64,000 nt of DNA from an uncultured Clostridium sp. (GCA_947244325.1 CAMXJY010000002.1:116489-180488), one strand, 5' to 3'; positions 1 to 9,013 are shown, counted from the stretch's first letter. Translations and numbers: made by a program. The notes: generated from the letters alone by a model not told the origin.

Positions 1-324
1 ATTGAAATTATTACAGACAATATAACAAAAAATTTTTTGTCAGAGATAAATGGAAAGATAGAAGAATTAGAATATGCTATAGAAACTGATGAAAATGAGA
101 AAAAGATAGAAGAACTTTCTGAACTATGGAAAAATAAAGAAAAGAAATTAGAATATTTTATGGAGCATAGAGAGTTAGAGGAAATTAGTTGTAAAATTAC
201 AAATGCAAAATGTAATATTGAAAATGATAATATAGATGAAGCAAAAGAACAAATTGATGAAATTAAATTTAGAGTAGAACATATTAAAAATATACAAAAA
301 GTTGATTTGAGGAATATATTTTAA
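1..324 (+). CDS. DUF4363-like protein, 3' part only
   Basis: The reading frame is open from the first base of the window, so the start lies upstream and only the last 107 residues are visible. A TTG at position 37 could be an internal start but has no ribosome binding site. The protein is highly charged and helical, with a W-K-N-K-E-K core followed by Y-F-M-E-H, and resembles the small membrane-anchored DUF4363 proteins of Clostridia, whose N-terminal anchor would be off the window. DUF4363 has no established function. The gene ends in a hairpin shared with the convergent glycosyltransferase gene. Confidence 0.55.
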   Translation: MEIITDNITKNFLSEINGKIEELEYAIETDENEKKIEELSELWKNKEKKLEYFMEHRELEEISCKITNAKCNIENDNIDEAKEQIDEIKFRVEHIKNIQKVDLRNIF

Positions 325-356
325 ATGAGAAAAATTTTGCAATTTTTCTCATTTTT
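325..356. terminator. bidirectional terminator
   Basis: A perfect 12-bp stem (325-336 with 341-352) with a TTGC loop is flanked by A and T runs. It lies between two convergent genes and overlaps the last codons of the minus-strand glycosyltransferase, so it can serve both strands. Confidence 0.8.
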
Positions 357-1287
357 CTATATTTGTATCTTTTATTATATAAATAGGTCTTTGTTTTACT
401 TCTAAGTACGTTTTTGATAAATATTGTCCAATTATTCCTAAAGAAAAAAGTTGAATACCACTAACCATAAAAATTATACATACTAAAGAAGGCCAACCAC
501 TTGTAGGATCTCCTAAAATAAGAGTTTTAAAAATTATAGCAATAATTAGTAAAAATGAAACTACACAAAAAAGTAAACCAATTAAAGAAGATAATATAAG
601 TGGTGCAGTAGAAAAAGCTGTAATACCTTCAAGTGCATACTTTGTTAGTTTCCAAAAAGACCATTTTGTTTCTCCAGCAACTCTTTGTACATTTTTATAT
701 TCTATCCATTTTACATTAAATCCAACAAAACTAAAAAGCCCTTTTGAATATCTGTTATATTCTTTTAAAGAAATTATTGCATTTACAACAGTTCTTTTCA
801 TAAAAACATAATCTCTGGCTCCATCAACCATTTCAAAGCTTGTCATTTTATTAATTAATTTATAAAAAATTCTTGCAAAAAAACTTCTAATTAAAGGTTC
901 TCCTTTTCTATTTACACGTCTTGTTCCAACAGCATCGAAATCTTCATTTTTAACAGAATTGTACATTTCAAGTAAAAGAGAAGGTGGATCTTGAAGGTCC
1001 GCATCCATAAGAGTAACATAATCTCCAGAAGCATTTTCAAGACCTGCGTATATTGCTGATTCTTTTCCAAAGTTTCTTGAAAAAGAGACATATTTTACTT
1101 GATTATCTTTTTTACTTAAATCTTTAAGAATTTGAATTGTATTATCAGTTGAACCATCATTTACAAAAAGAATTTCAAAGTTTACATCTTCTGGAAATTC
1201 TTTAATATTTTTTTGCAATTCGTCGTAAAATAAAGGTAATGCTTTTTCTTCATTAAAACAAGGTACGATTATTGAAATTTTTTCCAT
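349..1287 (-). CDS. GT2 family polyprenyl-phosphate glycosyltransferase (GtrB/YkcC-like)
   Basis: A 312-residue membrane glycosyltransferase. Residues 1-220 form a GT2 domain: the start IIVPCFNEEKALP is typical, and MDADLQDPP near residues 93-101 is the metal/nucleotide-sugar binding acidic motif of DPM1/GtrB-like enzymes. Two hydrophobic segments follow (about 228-258 and 265-292), as in bactoprenol glucosyltransferases that load a sugar onto undecaprenyl phosphate for transfer outside the membrane. The sugar cannot be read from sequence. ATG start with an AGGAGT-type site just upstream on the minus strand. It is divergent from mreB across a 500-bp spacer and appears monocistronic. Confidence 0.85.
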   Translation of the reverse strand: MEKISIIVPCFNEEKALPLFYDELQKNIKEFPEDVNFEILFVNDGSTDNTIQILKDLSKKDNQVKYVSFSRNFGKESAIYAGLENASGDYVTLMDADLQDPPSLLLEMYNSVKNEDFDAVGTRRVNRKGEPLIRSFFARIFYKLINKMTSFEMVDGARDYVFMKRTVVNAIISLKEYNRYSKGLFSFVGFNVKWIEYKNVQRVAGETKWSFWKLTKYALEGITAFSTAPLILSSLIGLLFCVVSFLLIIAIIFKTLILGDPTSGWPSLVCIIFMVSGIQLFSLGIIGQYLSKTYLEVKQRPIYIIKDTNIEK

Positions 1288-1717
1288 ATTTTATACTCCT
1301 AAATCTAAATAACAAAATTATTATAGCACAGACAAGCTATTATTACAAGAATAAGAATTATATTGAAAGTTTTAAGAAAATTTACATATAGCGAATTTTA
1401 ATAGAAATTTACTGAAAAAATCTCAAATTTGTTTTAAAAATTAAAGAAAATATTTGTAATATTATTATATAAATGATGTATATAATTTATATAAAAATGG
1501 TAAAATTAATCTTATGAGGAAGATAATATAAAAAAATGTTATGAAAGTACTCTGAATTTTAATAAATAAAGGATTTACCAATATTTATTGTAGTATCAAA
1601 TATTATATGTAAATTATAATATATCAAATATTTAGAGCAATTTACATAAAAAATAGCAAATTTAATTATCATTATAAAAAATATTTACATTTTTTATTAA
1701 ATAAATCGTAAAAAGGG
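1288..1717. other. AT-rich intergenic region
   Basis: Spacer between the divergent glycosyltransferase and mreB genes. Apart from the mreB promoter at its right end I see only AT-rich sequence with stop codons in all frames and no convincing RNA structure. Confidence 0.6.
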
Positions 1718-1746
1718 TTGATATTTCTTTAAAAATGTAATATAAT
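1718..1746 (+). promoter_or_regulatory. sigma-A promoter of mreB
   Basis: TTGATA (1718-1723), a 17-bp spacer, then a consensus TATAAT (1741-1746), about 50 bp before the mreB start. Confidence 0.75.
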
Positions 1747-1801
1747 TGTAACGCAAATGTAATATGAAATTTGCTCATAAAAACTGAAAGGAAGAATGTT
1801 G

Positions 1802-2797
1802 ATGTTTGGACAAGATATCGGAATTGATTTAGGAACAGCTACAGTAATAGCATATATAAAAGGGAAAGGCATTGTTTTAAGAGAGCCTTCTGTAGTTGCT
1901 GTAAATAACGTAACAGGTGAAGTTTTAGCTGTTGGACACGAAGCTAGACGTATGTTGGGAAGAACACCTGGAAATATTGTCGCAACAAGACCTTTAAGAG
2001 AAGGAGTAATTTCAGATTATACAGTTACAGAGAAAATGCTAAAATATTTTATTGGAAAAATAGGGGGAAAATTTTTATTTGCTCCTAGAATAATGATATG
2101 CATACCTTCTCAAGTTACTGAAGTAGAAAAGAAAGCTGTAATAGATGCTGCATCAAATGCAGGAGCAAGAAAAGTTTATTTAATAGAAGAACCAATAGCA
2201 GCTGCTATTGGAGCTGGAATTGATATTTCAAAACCTTGTGGAAATATGATTGTAGATATAGGTGGAGGAACAACAGATATAGCAGTTATATCTTTAGGTG
2301 GATCTGTTGTAAGCTCTTCTTTGAAGGTTGCAGGAGACAAATTTGATGAACATATAGTAAAATATATTAAAAAAAGACATAATGTAATGATAGGAGAAAG
2401 AACAGCTGAAGAATTAAAACAACAAATAGGTTGTGTATATCCTAAAATACAAGATATGGAAATGGATGTTAGAGGAAGAGACTTAATAACAGGACTTCCA
2501 AAAACAATAACAGTTTATTCTAGTGAAATGATGGAAGCTTTAGAAGAACCAGCAACTCTTATAGTAGATGCAGTTCACTCAGTATTAGAAAGAACACCAC
2601 CAGAACTTGCAGCAGATATTAGTGATAAAGGAATTTATATGACAGGTGGAGGATGCTTAATAGATGGACTAGATAGATTATTACAAGAAAAAACAGGAAT
2701 AAATGTTATGATAGCAGAAGATGCAATTTCTTGTGTAGCTAAAGGAACTGGAAAAGCTTTAGACAATTTAGATAGTATGGACAAAATGAGAAAATAA
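1802..2797 (+). CDS. mreB: rod shape-determining protein MreB/Mbl family
   Basis: Bacterial actin that forms membrane-associated filaments and guides lateral-wall peptidoglycan synthesis. The ATPase motifs are visible: phosphate-1 DIGIDLGTATV near the start, phosphate-2 DIGGGTTDIAV about residue 155, and the adenosine motif MTGGGCLIDGLD about residue 280. The length of 331 residues is normal. I prefer the ATG at 1802 to the one at 1796 because AAGGAAG is then 8 bases upstream. It stands alone, without mreC or mreD, so it could be Mbl or MreBH rather than MreB itself. It has its own strong promoter. Confidence 0.93.
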   Translation: MFGQDIGIDLGTATVIAYIKGKGIVLREPSVVAVNNVTGEVLAVGHEARRMLGRTPGNIVATRPLREGVISDYTVTEKMLKYFIGKIGGKFLFAPRIMICIPSQVTEVEKKAVIDAASNAGARKVYLIEEPIAAAIGAGIDISKPCGNMIVDIGGGTTDIAVISLGGSVVSSSLKVAGDKFDEHIVKYIKKRHNVMIGERTAEELKQQIGCVYPKIQDMEMDVRGRDLITGLPKTITVYSSEMMEALEEPATLIVDAVHSVLERTPPELAADISDKGIYMTGGGCLIDGLDRLLQEKTGINVMIAEDAISCVAKGTGKALDNLDSMDKMRK

Positions 2798-2820
2798 TAA
2801 AATCCAACATATACTTAAAA

Positions 2821-2923
2821 AATAGACACGGGGACGGAGGTTTTGTCTAATTTTATAAATTATTTTAAATAATATTTTTATATATTAGACAAATTAGACA
2901 AAACCTCCGTCCCCGTGTCTATT
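2821..2923. repeat. GC-rich 33-bp perfect inverted repeat (MITE/REP-like)
   Basis: Arms 2821-2853 and 2891-2923 are exact reverse complements around a 37-base AT loop. Each arm holds a 25-mer beginning AGACACGGGGACGG and ending GTTTTGTCT, which is strikingly GC-rich for this genome. Degenerate relatives of the 25-mer occur at 14316-14340 and 14346-14370. It sits in the 147-bp mreB-mtaB gap and would form a strong hairpin in RNA. Dispersed REP-like or miniature transposon origin is an inference; no transposase is present. Confidence 0.85.
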
Positions 2924-2944
2924 TATTTGAAAGAGAGTAATAAT

Positions 2945-4247
2945 ATGAAGAATAATAAAAGTGTTGCTTTTTTTACATTAGGGTGTAAAGTAAATCAATA
3001 TGAAACTAATGGAATGGTGCAAGAATTTAAAAATAATGGATACGAAGTAGTTAGTTTTGAAGAAAAAGCGGACATATATGTAATAAATACTTGTACAGTA
3101 ACAAATATGTCAGATAGAAAATCAAGACAATTTTTAAGACAAGCTAAAAAGAATAATCCATCATCATTAGTTGTAGCTGTTCGGATGTTATGTTCAAGTT
3201 GCAAAAGATGAAGTAGAAAAAATACCAGAAATAGATTTATGCTTAGGAACTAATGAAAAAATAGATATTGTAAAATATATTGAAAATTATTTAGAAAATA
3301 ATAAAAAAGATATCAAAATAGATGAAGTTTTGTATAATCCTAATTATGGAGATTTTGGAAGCGTAACATATACAGAAAAAACAAGAGCAGTTATAAAAGT
3401 ACAAGATGGATGTGATAGATTTTGTTCATACTGCATAATTCCATATGCTAGAGGAAAAGTCAGAAGTAGAAATCCTAAAAGTGTAGTAGAAGAAATCGAA
3501 AAGATTGCTAAAAATGGAATAAAAGAAGTAGTTATAACAGGAATACATGTTGCTTCATATGGAAAAGATTTTAAAGAAGAATATAGATTAATAGATTTAT
3601 TAGAAGATATTAATAAAATTGATGGAATTGAAAGAATTAGATTAGGCTCAATAGAACCACTTTTAATTTCAGAAGAATTTATTAATAGATTAAAAAAATT
3701 AGAAAAAATATGTCATCATTTTCATTTATCACTTCAAAGTGGATGCACTGAAACTTTAAAAAGAATGAATAGACGTTATACAATAGAAGAGTTTGAAGAA
3801 ATAGTAGAAAGATTAAGAAAAGCATATCAAGATGTAATATTAACTACAGACATAATAGTTGGTTTTCCAGAAGAAACTGACAAAGAATTTGAAATTACAT
3901 ATGAGTTTTTAAAGAAAATAAAATTTTATAAAATGCATATTTTTAAATATTCTCCAAGAAAAGGAACAAAAGCAGCTATTATGAAAAAACAAATTTCAGG
4001 AGATATAAAAGAATTAAGAAGCAAAAAATTATTAGAATTGTCTGATAAAAACGAAAATGAATATTTATCCACATATTTAGGAAAAGAAGTGGATGTGCTA
4101 TTTGAAGAAAAAGAAGACGATTTTTATAAAGGACATACTCAAAATTATATAATGGTAAAAATAAAATCAAACGATGACATTTCAAACAAGGTAGAAAAAG
4201 TAAAAATTGTAGATGTAGAAAATTTATGTTTAATAGGAAAAATGTAA
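2945..4247 (+). CDS. mtaB: tRNA t6A37 methylthiotransferase MtaB, +1 frameshift at CGG
   Basis: Radical-SAM methylthiotransferase that converts t6A37 to ms2t6A in ANN-decoding tRNAs. The ATG at 2945 follows AAAGAGAG. Frame 1 (2945-3181) encodes the N-terminal MTTase domain with GCKVNQYE and NTCTVTN, two of its three cluster cysteines. It then meets GTT CGG and would stop after nine more codons. Skipping C3182 gives VGCYVQVAKDE, the third cluster cysteine motif, and the frame stays open to 4247. The restored protein is 433 residues, normal for the family, with the radical-SAM motif CDRFCSYCIIPYARG and a C-terminal TRAM-like region. The single extra base is the C of an in-frame CGG, as in three other genes here, so I treat it as one functional gene. 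Confidence 0.88.
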
Positions 4248-4355
4248 TAAAAAAGTAATTAAAACTTAATATAAAAAATATTGATAAAAAAAGTCGAATA
4301 TAGTATAAATAGTGTATGAAGGTAATTTAGCGTTATACTAAGGAGGACTATCAAT

Positions 4356-4607
4356 ATGAAAGAATATAAGTTAGTAGAAACTGCAGAAGCAGGAAACTTA
4401 CCAGCTGTTGTAGGAGTTTGGAGTAAAATAAAAGGTCTTTTACTTAAAAAAATAGATTTAAGCAAACCAGTAGTATTAGAAATGACAGTTCAAGAAGAAA
4501 AAGTATTAACAGAAGTTCATGATTTTTTATTTCAAGAAATTAAATTTCCAGAATTACATGACTTTTTCTTTCAAGAAATAAATATATTTAAAAAGAAAAA
4601 TAAATAA
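4356..4607 (+). CDS. small unknown protein with duplicated HDFxFQEI motif
   Basis: An 83-residue protein I do not recognise. The ATG at 4356 follows a good AGGAGG site (4341-4346), which supports real translation. It has no signal peptide; residues 20-35 (VWSKIKGLLLKKIDLS) are amphipathic. The C-terminal third contains a near tandem duplication, VHDFLFQEIKF then LHDFFFQEINI, followed by a lysine-rich tail. The gene is isolated between mtaB and gap and ends in a strong hairpin terminator, so it is probably transcribed alone. Function cannot be assigned. Confidence 0.7.
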   Translation: MKEYKLVETAEAGNLPAVVGVWSKIKGLLLKKIDLSKPVVLEMTVQEEKVLTEVHDFLFQEIKFPELHDFFFQEINIFKKKNK

Positions 4608-4629
4608 AATTTATATTAGGTAATTTTGT

Positions 4630-4665
4630 GAGTCTAAGATATAAGTAATATCTTAGACTCATTTG
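4630..4665 (+). terminator. terminator after the small unknown gene
   Basis: A perfect 13-bp stem (4630-4642 with 4648-4660), a 5-base loop and a following T-rich stretch. Confidence 0.8.
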
Positions 4666-4757
4666 TTATTTGTAAATAAAAATGGTAGATTAAAAAGTAT
4701 TATTATGCTAAAATTATAGCTTGTCATATGGATTAACAGGAAATTTTATTAAACTAC

Positions 4758-4786
4758 TTGAAAAATAATCTAAATTGTTATAGAAT
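4758..4786 (+). promoter_or_regulatory. gap promoter
   Basis: TTGAAA (4758-4763), a 17-bp spacer and TAGAAT (4781-4786). The expected start of transcription falls inside the palindrome at 4791-4807. Confidence 0.6.
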
Positions 4787-4790
4787 AATT

Positions 4791-4807
4791 TTGGTCAAAA
4801 AGACCAA
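4791..4807. promoter_or_regulatory. palindromic candidate operator of gap
   Basis: TTGGTC-AAAAA-GACCAA, a perfect 6-bp dyad with a 5-base centre just downstream of the -10 box. A repressor bound here would cover the transcription start. No CggR-like regulator gene lies in the window, so the protein is unknown. Confidence 0.5.
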
Positions 4808-4864
4808 TATTAATGAAGATACTTATAAAATAGATATAGTATCAGAAGTGGAGGAATTTATAAT

Positions 4865-5881
4865 ATGTCAGTAAAAGTAGCGATTAATGGTTTTGGACGT
4901 ATAGGACGTCTTGCATTTAGACAAATGTTTGGAGCAGAAGGTTATGAAATAGTTGCAATCAACGATTTAACTAACCCTACAATGTTAGCTCATTTATTAA
5001 AATATGATTCTGCACAAGGAAGATATGCAAAAGCAGATACAGTATCAGCTGGAGAAGATTCTATCACAGTAGATGGAAAAACAATAAAAATATATGCTAT
5101 GGCTAATGCTGAAGAATTACCTTGGGGAGAAATAGGAGTAGATGTTGTACTTGAATGTACAGGATTCTACACATCAAAAGAAAAAGCAGAAGCTCACATT
5201 AGAGCAGGAGCTAAAAAAGTAGTTATATCTGCACCAGCAGGAAAAGATTTACCAACAGTCGTTTTTGGTGTAAATGAAGGTGTATTAAAAGCTGATGATA
5301 CAATAATATCAGCAGCATCATGTACAACAAACTGTTTAGCACCAATGGCTAAAGCATTAAATGATTATGCACCAATCCAATCTGGTATAATGTCTACAAT
5401 ACATGCATATACAGGAGATCAAATGGTACTTGATGGACCACATAGAAAAGGTGATTTAAGAAGAGCACGTGCAGCAGCAGTTAATATTGTTCCAAATTCA
5501 ACAGGAGCAGCAAAAGCTATAGGATTAGTTATTCCTGAATTAAATGGAAAATTAATTGGATCAGCACAAAGAGTTCCAGTTCCAACAGGATCAACAACTA
5601 TATTAACAGCAGTTGTTAAAGGAGAAAATGTTACTCCAGAATCAATAAATGCAGCTATGAAAGCAGCATCAAATCAATCATTTGGATATACAGATGAACC
5701 ATTAGTTTCATCAGATATAATAGGAATAACATATGGATCTTTATTTGATAGCACACAAACAATGGTAATAGATTTAGGAAATGGATTATATCAAGTACAA
5801 GTAGTTTCTTGGTATGATAATGAAAATTCTTACACAAGCCAAATGGTAAGAACAATAAAATATTTTGCTGAATTACACTAA
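4865..5881 (+). CDS. gap: glyceraldehyde-3-phosphate dehydrogenase, type I
   Basis: Cytosolic glycolytic enzyme that oxidises and phosphorylates glyceraldehyde-3-phosphate to 1,3-bisphosphoglycerate with NAD+. [15 protein letters not shown] at the N terminus is the Rossmann nucleotide-binding motif, and [15 protein letters not shown] near residue 150 carries the catalytic cysteine. The length of 338 residues is normal. GGAGG precedes the ATG. The two CGT codons in GFGRIGR show CGT is read as arginine in this organism. pgk, tpiA and gpmI follow after an inserted sigma-factor operon; eno is 53 kb away. Confidence 0.98.
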   Translation: MSVKVAINGFGRIGRLAFRQMFGAEGYEIVAINDLTNPTMLAHLLKYDSAQGRYAKADTVSAGEDSITVDGKTIKIYAMANAEELPWGEIGVDVVLECTGFYTSKEKAEAHIRAGAKKVVISAPAGKDLPTVVFGVNEGVLKADDTIISAASCTTNCLAPMAKALNDYAPIQSGIMSTIHAYTGDQMVLDGPHRKGDLRRARAAAVNIVPNSTGAAKAIGLVIPELNGKLIGSAQRVPVPTGSTTILTAVVKGENVTPESINAAMKAASNQSFGYTDEPLVSSDIIGITYGSLFDSTQTMVIDLGNGLYQVQVVSWYDNENSYTSQMVRTIKYFAELH

Positions 5882-5902
5882 TATTAAAATTTAATAAAAG
5901 TT

Positions 5903-5933
5903 AAAGAGTACTTCATTTGAAGTGCTCTTTTTG
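5903..5933 (+). terminator. gap terminator
   Basis: A 13-bp stem (AAAGAGTACTTCA and its partner, one G-U pair) with a short loop and a T run, 21 bases after the gap stop. Confidence 0.8.
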
Positions 5934-6072
5934 TACGTTAGTAGAAAAGTTTTCTTAAATTTATACTAAAAAAATTAGTGATTTTTATAAAGTATAAAAA
6001 AATTATAAAAAGTGTAACCTTATTATTTTTTTAATCAATATTATAGTGAAGATATCTTAAAGGAGCAAGAAG

Positions 6073-6630
6073 TTGAACAAAGAAGATTTAATATACATGT
6101 ATATAGATAATGGAAAAGTAAATCTAGAAAAAATAGCAGATGAGTTTTCAGGATACTTATGGAAAATTATTGTAAATTCTGGAATAACTCAAAGTGATGA
6201 AATTAAAGATATTATTTCAGATACATATTTAATTTTATGGAATAATCAAGAAAAACTAGATGTTAATAAACCATTATCACCATATCTAATTGGAATAGTA
6301 AAAAATTTAATAAAAAGATATTTTGATAAATTTTCTAGAAAAATTGTAGAAGGAAATATTGAAGATTATGAAAATTTGATATTAACAGACTGCAAAATAG
6401 AAGAAAATTTAGAAATAAAAGAAATAAATTATAATATATTAAAGATTTTAAATACCTTTAAAAAAGAAGAAAAAGATATATTTATAGAGTTTTATTATGA
6501 AGAAAGAAAAGTAAAAGAAATTGCAGAAAAATATAATTTTTCTGAGGCTAAAGTAAAAACAAAACTTCATAGAATACGAAATAAAATAAGAAAGGAATTA
6601 TTGAAAGGAGGATATAGTATAAATGGATAA
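6073..6630 (+). CDS. ECF-type sigma-70 family factor
   Basis: A 185-residue sigma factor with region 2 in the N-terminal half (DIISDTYLILWNNQEKL resembles core-binding helix 2.2) and region 4 at the C terminus (KVKEIAEKYNFSEAKVKTKLHRIRNK, a helix-turn-helix; shown here only as residues about 145-172). The start is TTG at 6073 with AAAGGAG nine bases upstream. The next gene, encoding a DUF4179 membrane protein, overlaps by 8 bases, the usual sigma/anti-sigma arrangement. It presumably directs RNA polymerase to an envelope or sporulation regulon when released; the signal is unknown. Confidence 0.85.
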   Translation: MNKEDLIYMYIDNGKVNLEKIADEFSGYLWKIIVNSGITQSDEIKDIISDTYLILWNNQEKLDVNKPLSPYLIGIVKNLIKRYFDKFSRKIVEGNIEDYENLILTDCKIEENLEIKEINYNILKILNTFKKEEKDIFIEFYYEERKVKEIAEKYNFSEAKVKTKLHRIRNKIRKELLKGGYSING

Positions 6631-7966
6631 TAAAGATTTACAAGATATAAAAAGTTTAATGAAAGATAAGATTGCTGTATCTAATTTTCAGTTAAATAAT
6701 AATATGGATATAAAAAATAAAAAAATAATTTGGTTAAAAAATCTAACAGCTATTGCAGCATGTATAATTTTTACTTCTGGAATTATTTTCTCAAATAAAA
6801 TAAGTACAAAAATATATGATTTAGCAGTAGCTGAAAAAGTAGAAAAAGTAGCAGTAAATACTAAAACAACTGCTAAGTTTAATGCAGAATATAGTGAGTC
6901 AAATGAAGAAATAATTGATTTGGAAAATAATAATCAAGGACTTTCACAAGATAACATAAAAATAAAAGTTGATGATATAGTAATGGATGATAACAATTTA
7001 AAGGTTACATTTAATATTGAATTATCAGATAATATAAAACAGAAAATTAATAAAGAAAAAGGTGTAGAAGCTGAATTATCAGACTTAATAATAACAGATG
7101 AAAATGATAATATATTATTTTGTGAAGATGTGGAAAGAGTAAAAAAAATATTAAATATAGATACTACAGAAGGATATTCAGCAGAAAGCGGTTTAAGTTT
7201 TGAAGAATATGAACAAAAAATATTAAATGAAAATGAAAAATATTATGAAGGATATGCAAGTTCATATGTACTAAAATATAATGGAAATAGCATAAAACTA
7301 ATGTATAATATGAATTTAGTAGGACAAGAAAAATATTATCCAAGATGCAATAAATTAAACTTTGCGATTGGTGAAATTAAGATTATAAATGATGCAGAAA
7401 ATGATTTTGGAGGAACAAAATTAAATTATCAAGGAAAATGGAATATTTCTTTAGATTTACCAGAAAACATAACAAATAGAAAAATGATAACTTATAAAAT
7501 GCTAGAAAGTGAATTAAATGGAGAAAATAAAGTAAAAATATTTAATGTTTTAGATTCAGGAACTGAAGTTAAACTAAGACTAAAAGCACCAGAAGTAACA
7601 GAATCAGATATTTCTCCACAACTAAAATTAATAAATGAATTAGACCTTGAAAATCCAACAGTTCAAATAAGAGATTATTTTGTAGATGAATTAATGGCAA
7701 GTGAAGAATATAGAAAATATGAAGATGACTTAAGCAAGAGATATATGATTCAAGAAGCTTATATAGAAGATGAAACAGGAAAAAGATACGATATAGAAAG
7801 AGGTGCATATGCAAATGGCGGTGGAAAAATAAGTGCAGATAATTTTTATGAGCCAGCATTAGTATTTAATTTAAAAGAAAAAGATATTAAAGAAAATTTA
7901 AAATTACATGTAAAATATTTTGATAAAGAATATGTATTTGATTTAGTAAAGGAGGCAGAAGTATAA
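6623..7966 (+). CDS. DUF4179-type membrane anti-sigma factor
   Basis: A 447-residue protein with a cytoplasmic N terminus (about 1-35), one membrane segment (about 36-58: WLKNLTAIAACIIFTSGIIF) and a large extracellular domain. This matches DUF4179 proteins, which are encoded next to ECF sigma factors and are thought to hold them at the membrane. The start overlaps the sigma gene end by 8 bases, and the stop shares a base with the next start, so the three genes are translationally coupled. The anti-sigma role is inferred from layout and topology. Confidence 0.72.
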   Translation: MDNKDLQDIKSLMKDKIAVSNFQLNNNMDIKNKKIIWLKNLTAIAACIIFTSGIIFSNKISTKIYDLAVAEKVEKVAVNTKTTAKFNAEYSESNEEIIDLENNNQGLSQDNIKIKVDDIVMDDNNLKVTFNIELSDNIKQKINKEKGVEAELSDLIITDENDNILFCEDVERVKKILNIDTTEGYSAESGLSFEEYEQKILNENEKYYEGYASSYVLKYNGNSIKLMYNMNLVGQEKYYPRCNKLNFAIGEIKIINDAENDFGGTKLNYQGKWNISLDLPENITNRKMITYKMLESELNGENKVKIFNVLDSGTEVKLRLKAPEVTESDISPQLKLINELDLENPTVQIRDYFVDELMASEEYRKYEDDLSKRYMIQEAYIEDETGKRYDIERGAYANGGGKISADNFYEPALVFNLKEKDIKENLKLHVKYFDKEYVFDLVKEAEV

Positions 7967-8865
7967 TGAGAATAAAAAATATAAAAAGTTTATTTTTTAA
8001 AGTTGTGGTTATAATTTTACTCCTTACTATGGTTAATGTGAATAATAGTTATGCTACTAGCTCAAAAGAAGATATAGAAGTATTTAAAGAATGTTTAGAA
8101 AATTATAAACAAATGGAAATGAAAAAGGGATTTATGGGAACACCATATAAAGATACAATATATTATGTATCAGGTTCTCCAAAAGCAAAAAATTCTGAAA
8201 CTGGAGAAGAATATATTAGTACTAGTTATGGAGCAGGAATTTGTTCAGAAGAAGAAAATGGACTTGCATATTATCATCTTATAATAGATATATTTGAAGA
8301 TTACTTTGATAAATATTTAGATGAAAATTTACCTGATGAAGAAAGATTATTAGATTATTTTGTATCTGGAATTTTTCCATACACAAGGGAAGAAAATTTT
8401 AAAGATGGTGATGATATAGAAATAAAAATTCGTGCTTTTGTAATACCTGCTTCAGAAAAAACAATTTGGGCTAAAAATAAAGAAAAAGTATATGTAGGTG
8501 CTTATGAGAATTATAAATTAAAAGTTGCTTTAGAAGGATATAATACAGATGAATATTATATTCATTTCAAAAAACAAGATGGTGAATATAATGTATCATA
8601 TATTGGTACTATGCCGGAAGGATATGATGACTATGTAGCAAGAATGAAAGCACGTGGAATAGATTTAGAAAATATAAATTATGCAGAATTAATAAATAGT
8701 AAAACAGAAACAGAGCTTATAGCAGAATCAGTAGAAGTAGAAAATTTTGAAATGGGAAATGTTATTGAAGTAAAATCTAATATAAATGCTACTGTAGTAA
8801 TTATATGTAGTTTAGGACTGATAACAACACTAGGTTTAACAATAAAAAGAATTAACAAAAAATAA
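7966..8865 (+). CDS. secreted or membrane-anchored protein of unknown function in sigma operon
   Basis: A 299-residue protein with an N-terminal signal or anchor (about 10-30, VVVIILLLTMVNVNNSYAT) and a C-terminal membrane segment (about 273-293) followed by KRINKK. The middle is hydrophilic and probably extracellular. I do not recognise a domain. It is the last gene of the sigma/anti-sigma operon (TAATG overlap) and is followed by a terminator, so it may be a target or sensor partner of the anti-sigma factor. The C-terminal arrangement is not a canonical LPxTG signal. Confidence 0.7.
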   Translation: MRIKNIKSLFFKVVVIILLLTMVNVNNSYATSSKEDIEVFKECLENYKQMEMKKGFMGTPYKDTIYYVSGSPKAKNSETGEEYISTSYGAGICSEEENGLAYYHLIIDIFEDYFDKYLDENLPDEERLLDYFVSGIFPYTREENFKDGDDIEIKIRAFVIPASEKTIWAKNKEKVYVGAYENYKLKVALEGYNTDEYYIHFKKQDGEYNVSYIGTMPEGYDDYVARMKARGIDLENINYAELINSKTETELIAESVEVENFEMGNVIEVKSNINATVVIICSLGLITTLGLTIKRINKK

Positions 8866-8900
8866 AATTAATATAATTGCCAAAATTGGTAAAAATAGTA

Positions 8901-8929
8901 AAAAGAATACTTGAAAAGTATTCTTTTTT
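8901..8929 (+). terminator. terminator of sigma-factor operon
   Basis: Stem AAAGAATACTT / AAGTATTCTTT with a short loop and a T6 tail, about 35 bases after the stop. Confidence 0.8.
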
Positions 8930-8979
8930 GTTATAGAATATGTCTGTATAAAAATATTAAAAAGTGTAAATACATAAAG

Positions 8980-8995
8980 ATCTTATAAATAAGAT
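8980..8995. promoter_or_regulatory. palindrome in the pgk leader
   Basis: ATCTTAT-AA-ATAAGAT is a perfect 16-base palindrome, 6 bases before the AGGGAGG site of pgk. It could be an operator or a small leader hairpin; nothing else supports either role. Confidence 0.3.
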
Positions 8996-9013
8996 ATTAA
9001 AGGGAGGATAAAT

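Noticed and set aside
2915..2944. Upstream start for mtaB at 2915
   Set aside because: It lies in the inverted-repeat arm with no ribosome site; the ATG at 2945 has one and gives the normal N terminus.
2945..4247. mtaB, spoIIIAA, dprA and rluD as ordinary pseudogenes
   Set aside because: Each has exactly one lesion, always the C of an in-frame CGG, with well-conserved sequence on both sides and no other decay. Decay would not prefer one codon.
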